A stretch of 64,000 nt of DNA from Megamonas funiformis (GTDB lineage Bacteria; Bacillota; Negativicutes; Selenomonadales; Selenomonadaceae): positions 2,121,292 through 2,185,291 of the forward strand of contig NZ_CP048627.1 of the NCBI RefSeq assembly GCF_010669225.1, written 5' to 3'. Positions 1-8,354 of this stretch are shown piece after piece. Positions within the stretch are counted from its first letter, which is position 1. Each line of letters starts with the position of its first letter. The notes under the pieces are model-generated. The model had not been told where the DNA came from. It saw only the letters and a program-made list of their open reading frames with translations, and did no database searches. The position numbers and the translations under genes are program-made.

Positions 1-890
1 TATAAACTTGTGCCAACTAAATAGAATACAGTTGCTGCAAAAATGGATAATACCCCATTACCTAAAGTCATTTTATTTAATTGTTTAATATCTGTTGTAG
101 TTGTAAAACGCTGTACGATATCTTGGCTGGATACATAAGAAGAAAATGTTGTTAAACCGCCACCAACTAAGATTACGAATACACTTGTAGATAAGATATC
201 AGAGCTAAACCAAACTTCATTTTCTAATAAGAATTTATGACCAGTAGTCAAAGTATCCATAACAGTGCCAAATCCACCATTAATGCTTGCAATCATAACT
301 ACTAAAGTCAACGCAATACCTACAATTAAAACTACACCTTGGATAAAGTCTGTCCATAAAACGGCTTTTAAGCCACCGCTATAAGAATAGATAATTGCAA
401 TAATACCCATTACAATAATTAAAATATTTACATTTATACCAGTAAGTTCAGCTAAAGCAATGCAAGGTAAGTACATGATGATAGACATACGACCAGTTTG
501 GAAAACAATGAACATTAACGCACCTAAGATACGTAATCCTTTGCTACCAAATCTTTTTTCTAAGTAATGATAAGCTGTATCAATTTGAAGAGTGCTGTAT
601 ATTGGTAAGAAATATTTAATAGTTAATGGAATGGCAATCAACATACCAATTTGAGCCCACCATAAAATCCAAGAACCACCATAAGAGTTACCTGGTAATG
701 ATAAAAATGAAATAGGACTTAATAAAGTAGCAAAAATAGATACACAAGTTACCCACCAAGGAATAGTTCCGTCACCTTTGAAAAATTCTTTGCCTTGATG
801 TTCTTTGTTAGAAAACCATAAACCAGCAAATAAAACGCCAAGTAAATATATTACTAACACAGCAGTATCTATCCATGTAAATCCCTGCAT
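1..890 (-). CDS. Sodium:solute symporter (SSS family), probable sialic acid transporter, C-terminus cut by window edge
   Basis: About 296 codons are visible; the C-terminal part lies beyond the left edge. The protein starts MQGFTWIDTAVLVIYLLG and has about eight hydrophobic helices with the GTIPWW and YSGGLKA stretches usual in SLC5/SSS sodium-coupled symporters of the inner membrane. The ATG at 890 has an AGGAGG about 7 bases upstream, which fixes the start. It lies downstream of nanE and nanA on the same strand, so sialic acid is the likely substrate; that specificity is inferred from the neighbours only. A hairpin separates it from nanA, so it may be expressed at a different level. Confidence 0.85.
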   Translation of the reverse strand, partial: MQGFTWIDTAVLVIYLLGVLFAGLWFSNKEHQGKEFFKGDGTIPWWVTCVSIFATLLSPISFLSLPGNSYGGSWILWWAQIGMLIAIPLTIKYFLPIYSTLQIDTAYHYLEKRFGSKGLRILGALMFIVFQTGRMSIIMYLPCIALAELTGINVNILIIVMGIIAIIYSYSGGLKAVLWTDFIQGVVLIVGIALTLVVMIASINGGFGTVMDTLTTGHKFLLENEVWFSSDILSTSVFVILVGGGLTTFSSYVSSQDIVQRFTTTTDIKQLNKMTLGNGVLSIFAATVFYLVGTSL

Positions 891-951
891 CTTTTTTCCC
901 TCCTAAATTATCATTTATTTTTTCAAAATTCTTTATTTTAAATCTTTTTTT

Positions 952-989
952 AAAAAGGTGCATTAAACCAATGATTAATGCACCTTTTT
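952..989 (-). terminator. Hairpin between nanA and the symporter gene
   Basis: A perfect 15-bp inverted repeat (arms 952-966 and 975-989, 8-base loop) has an A-run on one side and a T-run on the other, so it could stop transcription in either direction. Sitting in the nanA-symporter gap, it probably attenuates read-through. Confidence 0.6.
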
Positions 990-1022
990 ATGAGCTAAAA
1001 TTTACTCCATTCTCAATTAAAA

Positions 1023-1904
1023 TCAAAAATATTTTTTATAAATTTCTTTAGCTCTAGCTCTCATTTCTGGAGAATATTTTTTCATTGGTTCACGGCAACA
1101 ACCAGCTTCAACACCAGCTTCTTCAAGCAATAATTTTATAGTGCCATATAAACCATTGTCTAAGATATCTGTGATTAAATCATTTGTAACATGTTGAATT
1201 TCAAGAGCTTCAGAAATTTTTTCTTGTTTTGCCAATTCAAAAATCTGACGAGCACGTACACCATTTACGTTATAAGTAGAACCAATAGCACCATCTACAC
1301 CCAATACTGTAGCAGGTAAGAGCATTTCATCAAAACCAGCAAAAATTAAAACATCTGGATAAGTTTTTCTCATTCTTTCTAATAAATAGAAATCTGCTGC
1401 TGTGAATTTAACACCAACGATTTTTGGATTAGCAAATAATTCACCAAATTGAGCAAGGCTCATATCTACACCAGTTAAGAAAGGAATAGAATAAATAATC
1501 ATTCTGTTATCTACATCTTTGATGATTGTTTCATAGTAATATTTAATTTCATCAAAGCTGAATTTATAATAAAATGGAGTTACAGCACTGATTGCATCAT
1601 AACCTAAATCTGTAACAAATTTAGCAAGTTCTACGGATTCTTTAAGATTGATAGAACCAACTTGAGCAATCAAAGTGATATCATCTTTTGCTTCATCTTT
1701 AGCAATTTCAAAAATACGTTTTTTCTCTTCTGTGGAAAGCATGAAGTTTTCACCTGTGCTACCACCAACATATAAACCGTCCATTTTGCATACATCAATA
1801 TTATGACGTACAATCTGACGTAAACCTTTTTCATTTATATTGCCATTTTCATCAAAAGCTACTAATAAAGCAGAATATAATCCTTTTAAATCTCTAGTTG
1901 ACAT
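1023..1904 (-). CDS. nanA: N-acetylneuraminate lyase
   Basis: Cytosolic aldolase that splits N-acetylneuraminate into N-acetylmannosamine and pyruvate. The 293-residue length is normal for the DHDPS/NAL family. Visible motifs are GGSTGE (47-52), which binds the pyruvate carboxylate, the tyrosine in IIYSIP (Y138) and the Schiff-base lysine in VGVKFT (K166), close to the E. coli Y137/K165 numbering. The FTAADFY segment after the lysine favours sialic acid lyase over dihydrodipicolinate synthase. A GGAGG lies 8 bases before the ATG. It follows nanE with a gap of 14 bases and is clearly cotranscribed with it. Confidence 0.93.
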   Translation of the reverse strand: MSTRDLKGLYSALLVAFDENGNINEKGLRQIVRHNIDVCKMDGLYVGGSTGENFMLSTEEKKRIFEIAKDEAKDDITLIAQVGSINLKESVELAKFVTDLGYDAISAVTPFYYKFSFDEIKYYYETIIKDVDNRMIIYSIPFLTGVDMSLAQFGELFANPKIVGVKFTAADFYLLERMRKTYPDVLIFAGFDEMLLPATVLGVDGAIGSTYNVNGVRARQIFELAKQEKISEALEIQHVTNDLITDILDNGLYGTIKLLLEEAGVEAGCCREPMKKYSPEMRARAKEIYKKYF

Positions 1905-1918
1905 TTTATTTCCTCCAA

Positions 1919-2599
1919 TTATTTTATATCAATATCTTTTAAAACATTAACAAAGTTTTTAGCTATCAACTGTGGTCTTGTGATTGCTGAACCGACAATC
2001 GCACCAAAAGCACCACATTCATAAGCTATTTTTAAATCTTCTGGTGTATTTATTCTACCTTCTGCAAAAACTGGGATATCAAGTCTATCCACCATTCTTG
2101 CTACCAACCCAAAGTCAGGGCCTTTTAATTTAGGTGTATAATCTGTATATCCAGATAATGTTGTAGATACACAATCAAAACCTATTTTCTGAGCAAAAAT
2201 CCCTTCTTCATCATTAGAGATATCAGCTAAAGCGATTTTACCATTGTCTTTTATCAATTTAACTAAATCCTCTAATTTTTCATCATTTGGACGTTTACGC
2301 ACTGTCGCATCTAAAGCGATTATTTCACAACCACTTTCCAATAATTCTTCTACTTCTTTTTTTGTAGCTGTGATATAAATTTCAGAATCATCATAGTTTC
2401 GTTTAATCAAACCGATAACAGGAAGACCTGTTACTTTTTTAATTTCTTTTATATCTTCTACACCTTGTGCTCGTATACCCACTGCACCAGCCTGTTTTGC
2501 TGCTAACGCCATTCGTCCCATAATAAACGGGCTATGTAATGGTTCATCAGGAAGAGCTTGACAAGAAATTATTAATTTTCCTTTAAACTGTTCTAACAA
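1919..2599 (-). CDS. nanE: N-acetylmannosamine-6-phosphate 2-epimerase
   Basis: Converts ManNAc-6-P to GlcNAc-6-P, a later step of sialic acid catabolism. It is a TIM barrel of 226 residues, the usual size. The lysine in GLIKR (K66) and glutamate in AEGRI (E180) sit where the catalytic pair of characterised NanE enzymes falls; ISCQA (11-15) and the GAIVGSAITRP phosphate-binding end are also present. It is the first gene of a minus-strand operon nanE-nanA, preceded by a recognisable promoter. No nanK kinase or NanR regulator is in the window. Confidence 0.93.
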   Translation of the reverse strand: MLEQFKGKLIISCQALPDEPLHSPFIMGRMALAAKQAGAVGIRAQGVEDIKEIKKVTGLPVIGLIKRNYDDSEIYITATKKEVEELLESGCEIIALDATVRKRPNDEKLEDLVKLIKDNGKIALADISNDEEGIFAQKIGFDCVSTTLSGYTDYTPKLKGPDFGLVARMVDRLDIPVFAEGRINTPEDLKIAYECGAFGAIVGSAITRPQLIAKNFVNVLKDIDIK

Positions 2600-2668
2600 T
2601 ATTGATAACTCCTCTCTCTATTTAAATTAAATTTATTATTTATTCCTTATGTTTTTTCTTACAAACTT

Positions 2669-2697
2669 ATTATAATACTACTATATTAAAAATGCAA
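2669..2697 (-). promoter_or_regulatory. Promoter of the nanE-nanA operon
   Basis: On the minus strand TTGCAT (2692-2697) is followed after 17 bases by TATAAT (2669-2674), about 70 bases ahead of the nanE start. The spacing is ideal for the vegetative sigma factor. Confidence 0.6.
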
Positions 2698-2947
2698 TAT
2701 TATTTCAAAATATTTTTAAGAAAATTTTATAAATAGCAACTTTATTTAACATAATAAAAATTATTAAAAATAAATCTAAAGCTAAAAAGACTTTCAAAAT
2801 CAACATTTTAGCTTTAATAATTTCTTTTGTACATCAAATTTCAATCTAGAAAAAATCTTTCATTAGCAAAAGAATTTTCATTTCAAATGTATCATTCTAA
2901 AATTTTGATATAAAATTTCATTTTACATCTATATCCGCCTTATTTTA
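2698..2947. other. AT-rich intergenic stretch, no gene seen
   Basis: No credible reading frame with a ribosome binding site on either strand. The only structure is an 11-bp perfect inverted repeat (2777-2787 and 2806-2816, 18-base loop) that could be a weak terminator or a transcript end. Confidence 0.5.
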
Positions 2948-2976
2948 TTGCTTTTAGTCATTATTTATGATATAAT
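2948..2976 (+). promoter_or_regulatory. Promoter of ssrA
   Basis: TTGCTT (2948-2953), a 17-base spacer, then TATAAT (2971-2976), with a TGa just before the -10 (extended -10). Transcription would start a few bases before the mature tmRNA end at 2989. Confidence 0.7.
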
Positions 2977-2988
2977 ATATTAACTCTC

Positions 2989-3339
2989 GGGGATGTAATG
3001 GTTTCGACGGGGGTAGTTGGTGCATGGTAAGCGAGTCGGGAGGTCATCAACCCGTTAGTAAGGTGAAACTTTTATTTAAATATAAAAGCTAACAAAGAAT
3101 ACGCTTTAGCAGCTTAATGCTAACCTCTTTCTATTCTTTTCCCACGTGAATAGAATAGAGGCCAACAGTGGGATACTTAAAAATCAATTCTCGGAGATTT
3201 TTAGGGAATTTTATCGAGATAGTAAAATTGTAGCCTGTCTATAGGCGATGATTTTATAAAATTAAAATATAGACTGCACTCGGAGAAAGCTGTGAAACAA
3301 TACTTTCGGACAGGAGTTCGATTCTCCTCATCTCCACCA
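2989..3339 (+). ncRNA. ssrA: Transfer-messenger RNA (tmRNA)
   Basis: The 5' end GGGGATGTAATGGTTTCGAC and the 3' end with a TTCGA T-loop and CATCTCCACCA are the conserved tRNA-like halves; GGGGATG pairs with CATCTCC as acceptor stem and CCA is encoded. The tag frame begins at GCT 3088 and reads ANKEYALAA followed by TAA at 3115-3117, ending in the usual ALAA degradation signal. The 351-base length is normal for a one-piece tmRNA. It rescues stalled ribosomes with SmpB, which is not in the window. Confidence 0.97.
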
Positions 3340-3364
3340 AAATCAACAATAATTTTTTAACATA

Positions 3365-3400
3365 AAAAACCAGTATACTAAACAGTAATACTGGTTTTTA
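3365..3400 (+). terminator. Terminator of ssrA
   Basis: AAAAACCAGTAT (3365-3376) pairs with ATACTGGTTTTT (3388-3399); the stem can extend inward with ACT/AGT. A T-rich tail follows. It lies about 25 bases after the tmRNA 3' end. Confidence 0.85.
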
Positions 3401-3422
3401 TTTATTTTAAGGAGTATTTACT

Positions 3423-3773
3423 TTGATACAAATTCTTCAAGAACTCTCTATTTTATGTTTAAACACTATTTTCATGTTATTTTTCTTATTGATTAATATT
3501 TATCATAAAGAAATTTATTTCACTATAGATAGTACAACACTATTTATCAAGGCTCATATCATAGCCAAACAGCCCATTAAATTTTTATATACTACAATTT
3601 GCAAAAGCTCTATCTTATTTCGTTTATTATCGCTCATTTTAATATGTGGTCTTTGTCTATGTCTATTTTTCTATCTCACTAAAAATTTTTCTCTTATTAT
3701 CTCTACAATATTAGTAATACCGTTGCCAAAAATCTATAAAAATATAGAAATTTGTTTATTTCCTTCTTCATAG
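3423..3773 (+). pseudogene. 5' fragment of an ion-channel-like membrane protein gene interrupted by IS607
   Basis: A TTG start with AAGGAG (3409-3414) 8 bases upstream opens a 116-codon frame with hydrophobic segments near residues 8-27 and 65-101. No family is recognisable in this part alone. The last codons (Pro-Ser-Ser-stop) appear to be transposon sequence: the true gene probably runs to the CC at 3762-3763 and resumes at 5697 beyond the IS607 element, where the frame continues into a K+ channel pore. Joining the two gives about 307 codons without a stop. Alternatively this is an independent small membrane protein; the in-frame junction makes that less likely. Confidence 0.6.
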
Positions 3774-3900
3774 AATCCGATTTTGCCGTAGCTACTTTCG
3801 TTTAATATAACTCTCCAAAGGCTTAAATTCGGATACAACGAATCCTACACATTAGCATTTTCTTGTTTGTGAAACTATGCTAATTTATACATAGATAAAT
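3764..3900 (-). ncRNA. Probable omega RNA (TnpB guide RNA scaffold) at the IS607 right end
   Basis: The roughly 110 bases after the tnpB stop on the minus strand are non-coding but structured. ATCCGA (plus positions 3829-3834) can pair with TCGGAT (3775-3780), and a GGAT/ATCC hairpin lies just upstream. TnpB proteins use an RNA from the 3' end of their own element whose last part is the flanking DNA as guide. The guide would then read into the 5' fragment of the split channel gene below 3762. Exact ends are not determinable by eye. Confidence 0.45.
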
Positions 3901-5002
3901 TTAGTGAAGCATTATAATCTCTATCAATTACTACTCCACAATGTGGACATCTATAAACCCTATCTTTTAGTTTTAAATCCTTCTTTATAGAACCACATTC
4001 ACTGCAAGTTTTTGACGATGGATAAAATCTATCTGCTATTACTAATCCAATTCCATATAACTCTGCTTTATAAGTTATATACTGTCTAAATTTATTAAAA
4101 CATTGTTTTCTTACTGAATCAGACAGATGTTTATTTTTTATCATTCCAGAAACATTCAAATCTTCTATTACAATTCTGTATGGTTTGGTTTTCACTATAC
4201 TTGTTGTAACTTGATGAATATAATTATCTCTAATATTAGTTAATTTTCTATGCATTAGTTTTGTTGTATTCTCTAATTTCTCTATATTTTTAGTTTTGAT
4301 AAATTGGCAACTTCCTCCTTTTTTAATTTTATTTATCTCATATTTTCTACTAATTTGTCTTTGTTTCTGTTTTAATCTTTTTTCCAAATTTTTAACTTCT
4401 TTAGTTTTATTAATATTTTTAAAAACTTTTCCATCTGAACAAACAGCTAAGTCTTTTAATCCTAAATCTATGCCTAATGAAATATCTGTTAATTCTTCCT
4501 GCTTTTTATCAACTTCTACTCCTACGGATATATACCAATACTTATTATCATAAGTAACTCTAGGATTATTATATTTAACATCAATAGGTATTTGTTCATT
4601 TGTTTTTATCCAACCTACTTTTTCAATTAAAACTTTTTTCTCTTTAACCTTTAATTTTGAAGTATCATTATAAAAACTAGGTTTACTTTTCTTTCTAATT
4701 TTAAATTTTGGTTTCTTAGCTAAACCTTTAAAAAATCTTTTATAAGCATTACAAGCGTCTTTTACAGCTTGTTTAGTAACATTATTTGATACTTCATTTA
4801 ACCAAATTAGTTCAGACTTTTTTAGTTGAGTTAATTCTTTTCTTATGATTCCATCGCTAATAAATTTACCACCATTTTTATAATTTTCTTCCTGTTTCGC
4901 AAGAGTATAGTTATAGATAAATCTAGCAGTTCCTACAGATTGCCACAATTTTTGTTCTTGCTCTTTTGTTGGATAAATTCTAACTTTCTTTGCAAGTATC
5001 AT
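3875..5002 (-). CDS. tnpB: TnpB, RNA-guided endonuclease of IS607 element
   Basis: A 375-residue TnpB (OrfB) protein of normal length, ancestor-type relative of Cas12. All catalytic parts of the split RuvC domain are present: aspartate in GIDLG (D179), glutamate in VIEDLNV (E280) and aspartate in DRDYNAS (D362). The zinc ribbon between RuvC II and III has CSEC (333-336) and CPHC (352-355). The N-terminal helix-turn-helix-like region begins MILAKKVRIYPT. It overlaps the 3' end of tnpA by 23 bases. TnpB is thought to cut the empty donor site after excision and so favour retention of the element. Nothing suggests decay. Confidence 0.93.
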   Translation of the reverse strand: MILAKKVRIYPTKEQEQKLWQSVGTARFIYNYTLAKQEENYKNGGKFISDGIIRKELTQLKKSELIWLNEVSNNVTKQAVKDACNAYKRFFKGLAKKPKFKIRKKSKPSFYNDTSKLKVKEKKVLIEKVGWIKTNEQIPIDVKYNNPRVTYDNKYWYISVGVEVDKKQEELTDISLGIDLGLKDLAVCSDGKVFKNINKTKEVKNLEKRLKQKQRQISRKYEINKIKKGGSCQFIKTKNIEKLENTTKLMHRKLTNIRDNYIHQVTTSIVKTKPYRIVIEDLNVSGMIKNKHLSDSVRKQCFNKFRQYITYKAELYGIGLVIADRFYPSSKTCSECGSIKKDLKLKDRVYRCPHCGVVIDRDYNASLNLSMYKLA

Positions 5003-5606
5003 CTTCTATTAACTCCTTAATCATTTTTTTAGCTTTATTAGCTCTTTTTCCTTGAAGTCTACAACTAAATACAGTAACTATTTGAATTAAATCTTCTACT
5101 AACTCTTGTTCTTCAGTTCTCTCTGTATTATCAATAATTTCAATTGTTGCTCCATATTTTTCACAAAGATTTTCTATCAATTCATATCCAAATCTAATTA
5201 ATCTATCTTTATAAAGAATTACTACTTTCTCAATCTCTGAATTAGTAATCATATCAATTAATTGATTCAGTCCTTTTTTATTATAGTTAATTCCGCTTCC
5301 AATATCCGTTATTATCTCAAATTGATAACCTTTTGCAATCATATATGTCCTTACATTTTCAATTTGCCTTTCAAGGTCATCTTTTTGCTTAGTTGAACTA
5401 ACTCTACAATAACCAACAATTTTCTTATTTATTTTAGTTTTTATCTTCAAACCTAAAAAATTATTAAGTTGTTCTTGAGAATAATATCTTGTACCACCAG
5501 TAGTTACATAAGCAGGTTTAAAAGTATTATTTTTATCCCAATTTCTAAGAGTTTGAATTGTTTTCCCTATTTTATCTGCAAATTCTCCTATTGAGTAATA
5601 TTTCAT
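4980..5606 (-). CDS. tnpA: TnpA, IS607-type serine recombinase transposase
   Basis: 208 residues: an N-terminal MerR-like helix-turn-helix (about 1-52, beginning YYSIGEFADKIGKT) followed by a small serine-recombinase catalytic domain with the signature YCRVSS (nucleophile S70) and a downstream arginine-rich segment. DNA binding first and catalysis second is the reversed domain order typical of IS607. The ATG has GAGGTGAT upstream. It moves the element through a circular intermediate without target duplication. Length and catalytic residues are intact, so the element may still be mobile. Confidence 0.93.
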   Translation of the reverse strand: MKYYSIGEFADKIGKTIQTLRNWDKNNTFKPAYVTTGGTRYYSQEQLNNFLGLKIKTKINKKIVGYCRVSSTKQKDDLERQIENVRTYMIAKGYQFEIITDIGSGINYNKKGLNQLIDMITNSEIEKVVILYKDRLIRFGYELIENLCEKYGATIEIIDNTERTEEQELVEDLIQIVTVFSCRLQGKRANKAKKMIKELIEDDTCKES

Positions 5607-5697
5607 ATTATCACCTCAATAGTATTATATTATAATATTTAAATAATTTGTAGATTTTTATATAAAATTAGATATTATTTATAACAGCTTTAAGCCT

Positions 5698-6279
5698 CTA
5701 TCTTTATTCATTATTTACATCTTTTATTATTTGATCTCTTTACTTTCTATTATATTGATAAAAATCATCAATGTCGGTTCTTTTAGTCTAAATTTTATTT
5801 TTGCCTTAATCTACATAAATCTATGTCTAATCTATTTTGCTTATCCCTTGAGTTCTAATCTTTTAATTCACAATATTGCTTTTTACTTATCTTTTATCAA
5901 TCTAATTCTCTGCTATTTACTTTTAGCTAATACATTAAAATTTATTTTGCAAAATATCTTAGCTTATACAAATATCTTCAATCTTAGCAATTTATGGAAA
6001 GTAGCCCTACTTATCATTTTTTATTTTCTCAGTACCTTAACATTATTTTGCTATATTGGCAGTATTTATTATGTTAATGCCTACTCTATAAATAATCCAA
6101 ATATCTTTGATTTATTTTATTATGTAGTCATTGCTTTTGGCACAATAGGTTATGGTGATATTTATCCTACTTGCTATTATACTAAAGCAATCGCTATTCT
6201 TATTGTATTTACAAGTATAAGTTGTATAAGTATTATGCTCAGTAGTTTTCTTTCTGTTTCTCATGAAAAAAATAAATAA
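5698..6279 (+). pseudogene. 3' fragment of K+ channel gene (pore domain) interrupted by IS607
   Basis: The frame carries the potassium selectivity filter GTIGYGD inside a two-helix pore (Ion_trans_2 type) near its C-terminal end, after several membrane helices. A start could be proposed at TTG 5731, but it has no ribosome binding site and would begin in the middle of a hydrophobic helix; the frame is open upstream to 5647 and reads PLSLFIIYIFYYLISLL across that point. It therefore looks like the 3' part of the gene beginning at 3423, separated by the IS607 element. Not translated on its own unless from an element-derived start. Confidence 0.7.
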
Positions 6280-6285
6280 ACTTAC

Positions 6286-6327
6286 AAAAAAGAAGTTATA
6301 CCTAAACATAGATATAACTTCTTTTTT
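6286..6327. terminator. Bidirectional terminator between the channel gene and the DMT transporter
   Basis: A perfect 15-bp inverted repeat (6286-6300 and 6313-6327) with A-run and T-run flanks serves the converging genes on both strands. Confidence 0.85.
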
Positions 6328-6328
6328 A

Positions 6329-7204
6329 TTATTCATTTCTAACTGTAACTAAAAATACACCTATAAAAATCAATATACTTCCTATCCAAAAATTCAAAGT
6401 GATTTGTTCATCTAAAATTAACCAGCCTAAAAAAGTCCCTACTATAGGTTGAAAAAAGAAAAATAATCCACTAGCACCTGCTTCCATCAATAAAAGACCT
6501 TTATTCCAAAGCAAAAATGCTCCTGCTGTAGATACTGCCCCTAAATATACTACCGAACCAATCGCTACAGGATTTAAGATTTCATCCCATGGCAATAAAT
6601 CTAATGTCGGTATATTAAGTGGTGCTAAGCATACAATTCCTGTTATTACAGCATAAAAATTTATTAATAATGGCGGATATTTACTAGGTATCAATTTTAA
6701 CATTACAGACATCAATGCCCATGTCAATGCTGCTATGGTAGAAAAAAGTACACCTAATTGTTTATCAAAATCCATATTATCAACGCCAGCAATCATGATT
6801 ACACCGACAGTGGCTAAAATAACGGATAATATTTTACGCAAAGTGATTTTTTCTTTTAAAAGCCATACAGCAAAAATCAACATAAATGCTGGTGTCGCCG
6901 AAGTAACAACTGAACCCATCTGTGCTGAAGAATACATTGTTCCATATTCTTGAGTAACAATAGAAATAGTATGTCCTATTATCCCTATACTGATTAATAA
7001 TAATATATCTTTTTTATCTATTTTTAGATTAACGCCTTCATAGATTACAACCATTGATAATACCACAAAGGCTACTAAATAACGAAACCATACTAACGGT
7101 ATTGGCGGTATTATATCCACTACTAATTTTACAGCTACAAACATACCGCCCCAAATACTAGCTGCTATGGTTAAAAAAATTCCTCCTAATACTCTATTTG
7201 GCAT
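6329..7204 (-). CDS. EamA/DMT-superfamily permease
   Basis: About 291 residues with ten membrane helices arranged as two EamA repeats (roughly 8-140 and 150-290), the drug/metabolite transporter fold. The GGMFVAVKL start and the AGAFLLWNKGL segment in the second half are typical. Substrate is unknown; family members export amino acids or metabolites. The ATG at 7204 is preferred because AGAGGGAG lies 6-7 bases upstream, whereas the in-frame TTG at 7210 abuts that site. It stands alone, downstream of the GH18 gene on the same strand. Confidence 0.8.
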   Translation of the reverse strand: MPNRVLGGIFLTIAASIWGGMFVAVKLVVDIIPPIPLVWFRYLVAFVVLSMVVIYEGVNLKIDKKDILLLISIGIIGHTISIVTQEYGTMYSSAQMGSVVTSATPAFMLIFAVWLLKEKITLRKILSVILATVGVIMIAGVDNMDFDKQLGVLFSTIAALTWALMSVMLKLIPSKYPPLLINFYAVITGIVCLAPLNIPTLDLLPWDEILNPVAIGSVVYLGAVSTAGAFLLWNKGLLLMEAGASGLFFFFQPIVGTFLGWLILDEQITLNFWIGSILIFIGVFLVTVRNE

Positions 7205-7238
7205 TTTCAACTCCCTCTACTTCTATTTTTCTATGTAG

Positions 7239-7272
7239 CTATTTGCTTATGAAATTCATCATAAACAAATAG
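7239..7272 (+). terminator. Hairpin upstream of the DMT gene, T-run on the plus strand
   Basis: Arms of 14 bases (7239-7252 and 7259-7272) with one mismatch are followed on the plus strand by seven T. The neighbouring genes are all minus strand, so this orientation would block antisense transcription into the GH18 gene; for GH18 termination the T-tract is on the wrong side. Confidence 0.4.
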
Positions 7273-7277
7273 TTTTT

Positions 7278-8354
7278 TTATTTTTGTAAACGCTTGTTTA
7301 TCATTGGCCAAATATCTTTAGTCTCAAAACCTTTTCTCCATGAGGCTACTCCTGCAAGTTTATATTTTTTGACTAAATCTACTTTTAAGCGCAAAGAATT
7401 TACATCTTCTTTCCATACACGATATATTTTTCCATCTTCATGATAAGCAAAATATATCTGACCTTCATTTTTTAGCCAAATAGGATATTTGTCTTTTTCT
7501 TTCATTAATTTATTGGCATCTTCCATATTTAAGGTTTTAGCCGATACATTACCTTCATAATCTTCTTCCCATAAGCGCATATATAAAGGAATTCCTAAGA
7601 TGATTTTTTCTGAAGGGACTTGCTCTGTTAAATCTTTTACTCCATTTTCCACCCAATTTAATGATGCTACTGACCCTGCTGTTTTAGATAATCTACCATG
7701 CTCATCATATGCCATCAAAACAAGATAATCTACATATTCACCCAATGCTTTTCTATCATAACATTTAGACCAATTTTCCATATCTGAAGCCACCGTTATA
7801 TCCATAGAGATTATAACTTCATCTTGATGTAGTGCCTCAGTTACTTCTTTCATAAATTCAGTCAATTTATCTCTATCTTCATCATAGATATTTTCTAAGT
7901 CAAAATTATAGCCTTCAATATTATAACGATGTGCATAAAATATCAATTGACGAATGATATAATCCTTTGCCTTTTTATCATTTAACCATTTATGTGTCAT
8001 TTCGGCATTAAAATCATTATGAATTAATGGCCATATTTTATAACCTTTTTCTCTTGCATTTTTCAAATAATTTATATCTATTTTATTTTGAATATGCCCT
8101 TGTTCACTATCAATTACAAACCACGATGGTGATATGACATTTACTCCTGGAATCTTATCAATTTTTGATAAATCATTTTCTTCATCAATAACTGGTTGCC
8201 ATACTAAATTTATTTTTTCTGATGTTTCTTTAGATAAATTATCATTTTGACCTGCTAAACATATTGATATCATCATCATATATATTCCCAAAGTCATATA
8301 GATAATTTTTTTACATAAATGCAACTGCTCTTCCCTTCTCCTTATATCAATCAT
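7278..8354 (-). CDS. Exported glycoside hydrolase family 18 protein
   Basis: 358 residues with an N-terminal hydrophobic segment (about 16-36) acting as signal or anchor, then a GH18 barrel. The catalytic D-x-E is seen in EGYNFDLEN, with E154 as proton donor. Similarity is to the spore cortex/peptidoglycan-type GH18 proteins more than to chitinases, so cell-wall or GlcNAc-polymer cleavage is likely but not proven. The ATG at 8354 overlaps the sdaAA stop by one base (TAATG). A TTG at 8324, preceded by a purine-rich AAGGGAAG, gives a better-formed signal peptide and may be the true start. Confidence 0.75.
   Translation of the reverse strand: MIDIRRREEQLHLCKKIIYMTLGIYMMMISICLAGQNDNLSKETSEKINLVWQPVIDEENDLSKIDKIPGVNVISPSWFVIDSEQGHIQNKIDINYLKNAREKGYKIWPLIHNDFNAEMTHKWLNDKKAKDYIIRQLIFYAHRYNIEGYNFDLENIYDEDRDKLTEFMKEVTEALHQDEVIISMDITVASDMENWSKCYDRKALGEYVDYLVLMAYDEHGRLSKTAGSVASLNWVENGVKDLTEQVPSEKIILGIPLYMRLWEEDYEGNVSAKTLNMEDANKLMKEKDKYPIWLKNEGQIYFAYHEDGKIYRVWKEDVNSLRLKVDLVKKYKLAGVASWRKGFETKDIWPMINKRLQK

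Larger units (their letters stand above)
3762..5696 (-). mobile_element. IS607-family insertion sequence (tnpA-tnpB), apparently intact
   Basis: A minus-strand pair of serine-recombinase tnpA and RNA-guided nuclease tnpB, overlapping by 23 bases, is the IS607 layout. Elements of this family make no target duplication and have no terminal inverted repeats, and use a GG (CC) dinucleotide at the junction. CC at 3762-3763 and CC at 5695-5696 are the pair that restores the host reading frame, giving an element of about 1.93 kb. The boundaries are inferred from that logic, not from terminal sequence. Confidence 0.75.

Noticed and set aside
2777-2816. 11-bp inverted repeat in the nan-ssrA gap
   Set aside because: Not next to a gene end on either strand; too little to call a functional terminator.
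2989-3339. tmRNA gene as attachment site of a genomic island
   Set aside because: ssrA is a common integration site, but no integrase, no repeated 3' end and ordinary genes follow; the nearby IS607 is of another class.
5731-6279. Independent 182-residue K+ channel starting at TTG 5731
   Set aside because: No ribosome binding site, start inside a membrane helix, and the frame is open and hydrophobic upstream; better explained as the 3' part of the gene split by IS607.
7285-7300. CRE-like TGTAAACGCTTGTTTA
   Set aside because: Falls in the last codons of the GH18 gene and is not near a start of transcription; probably chance.
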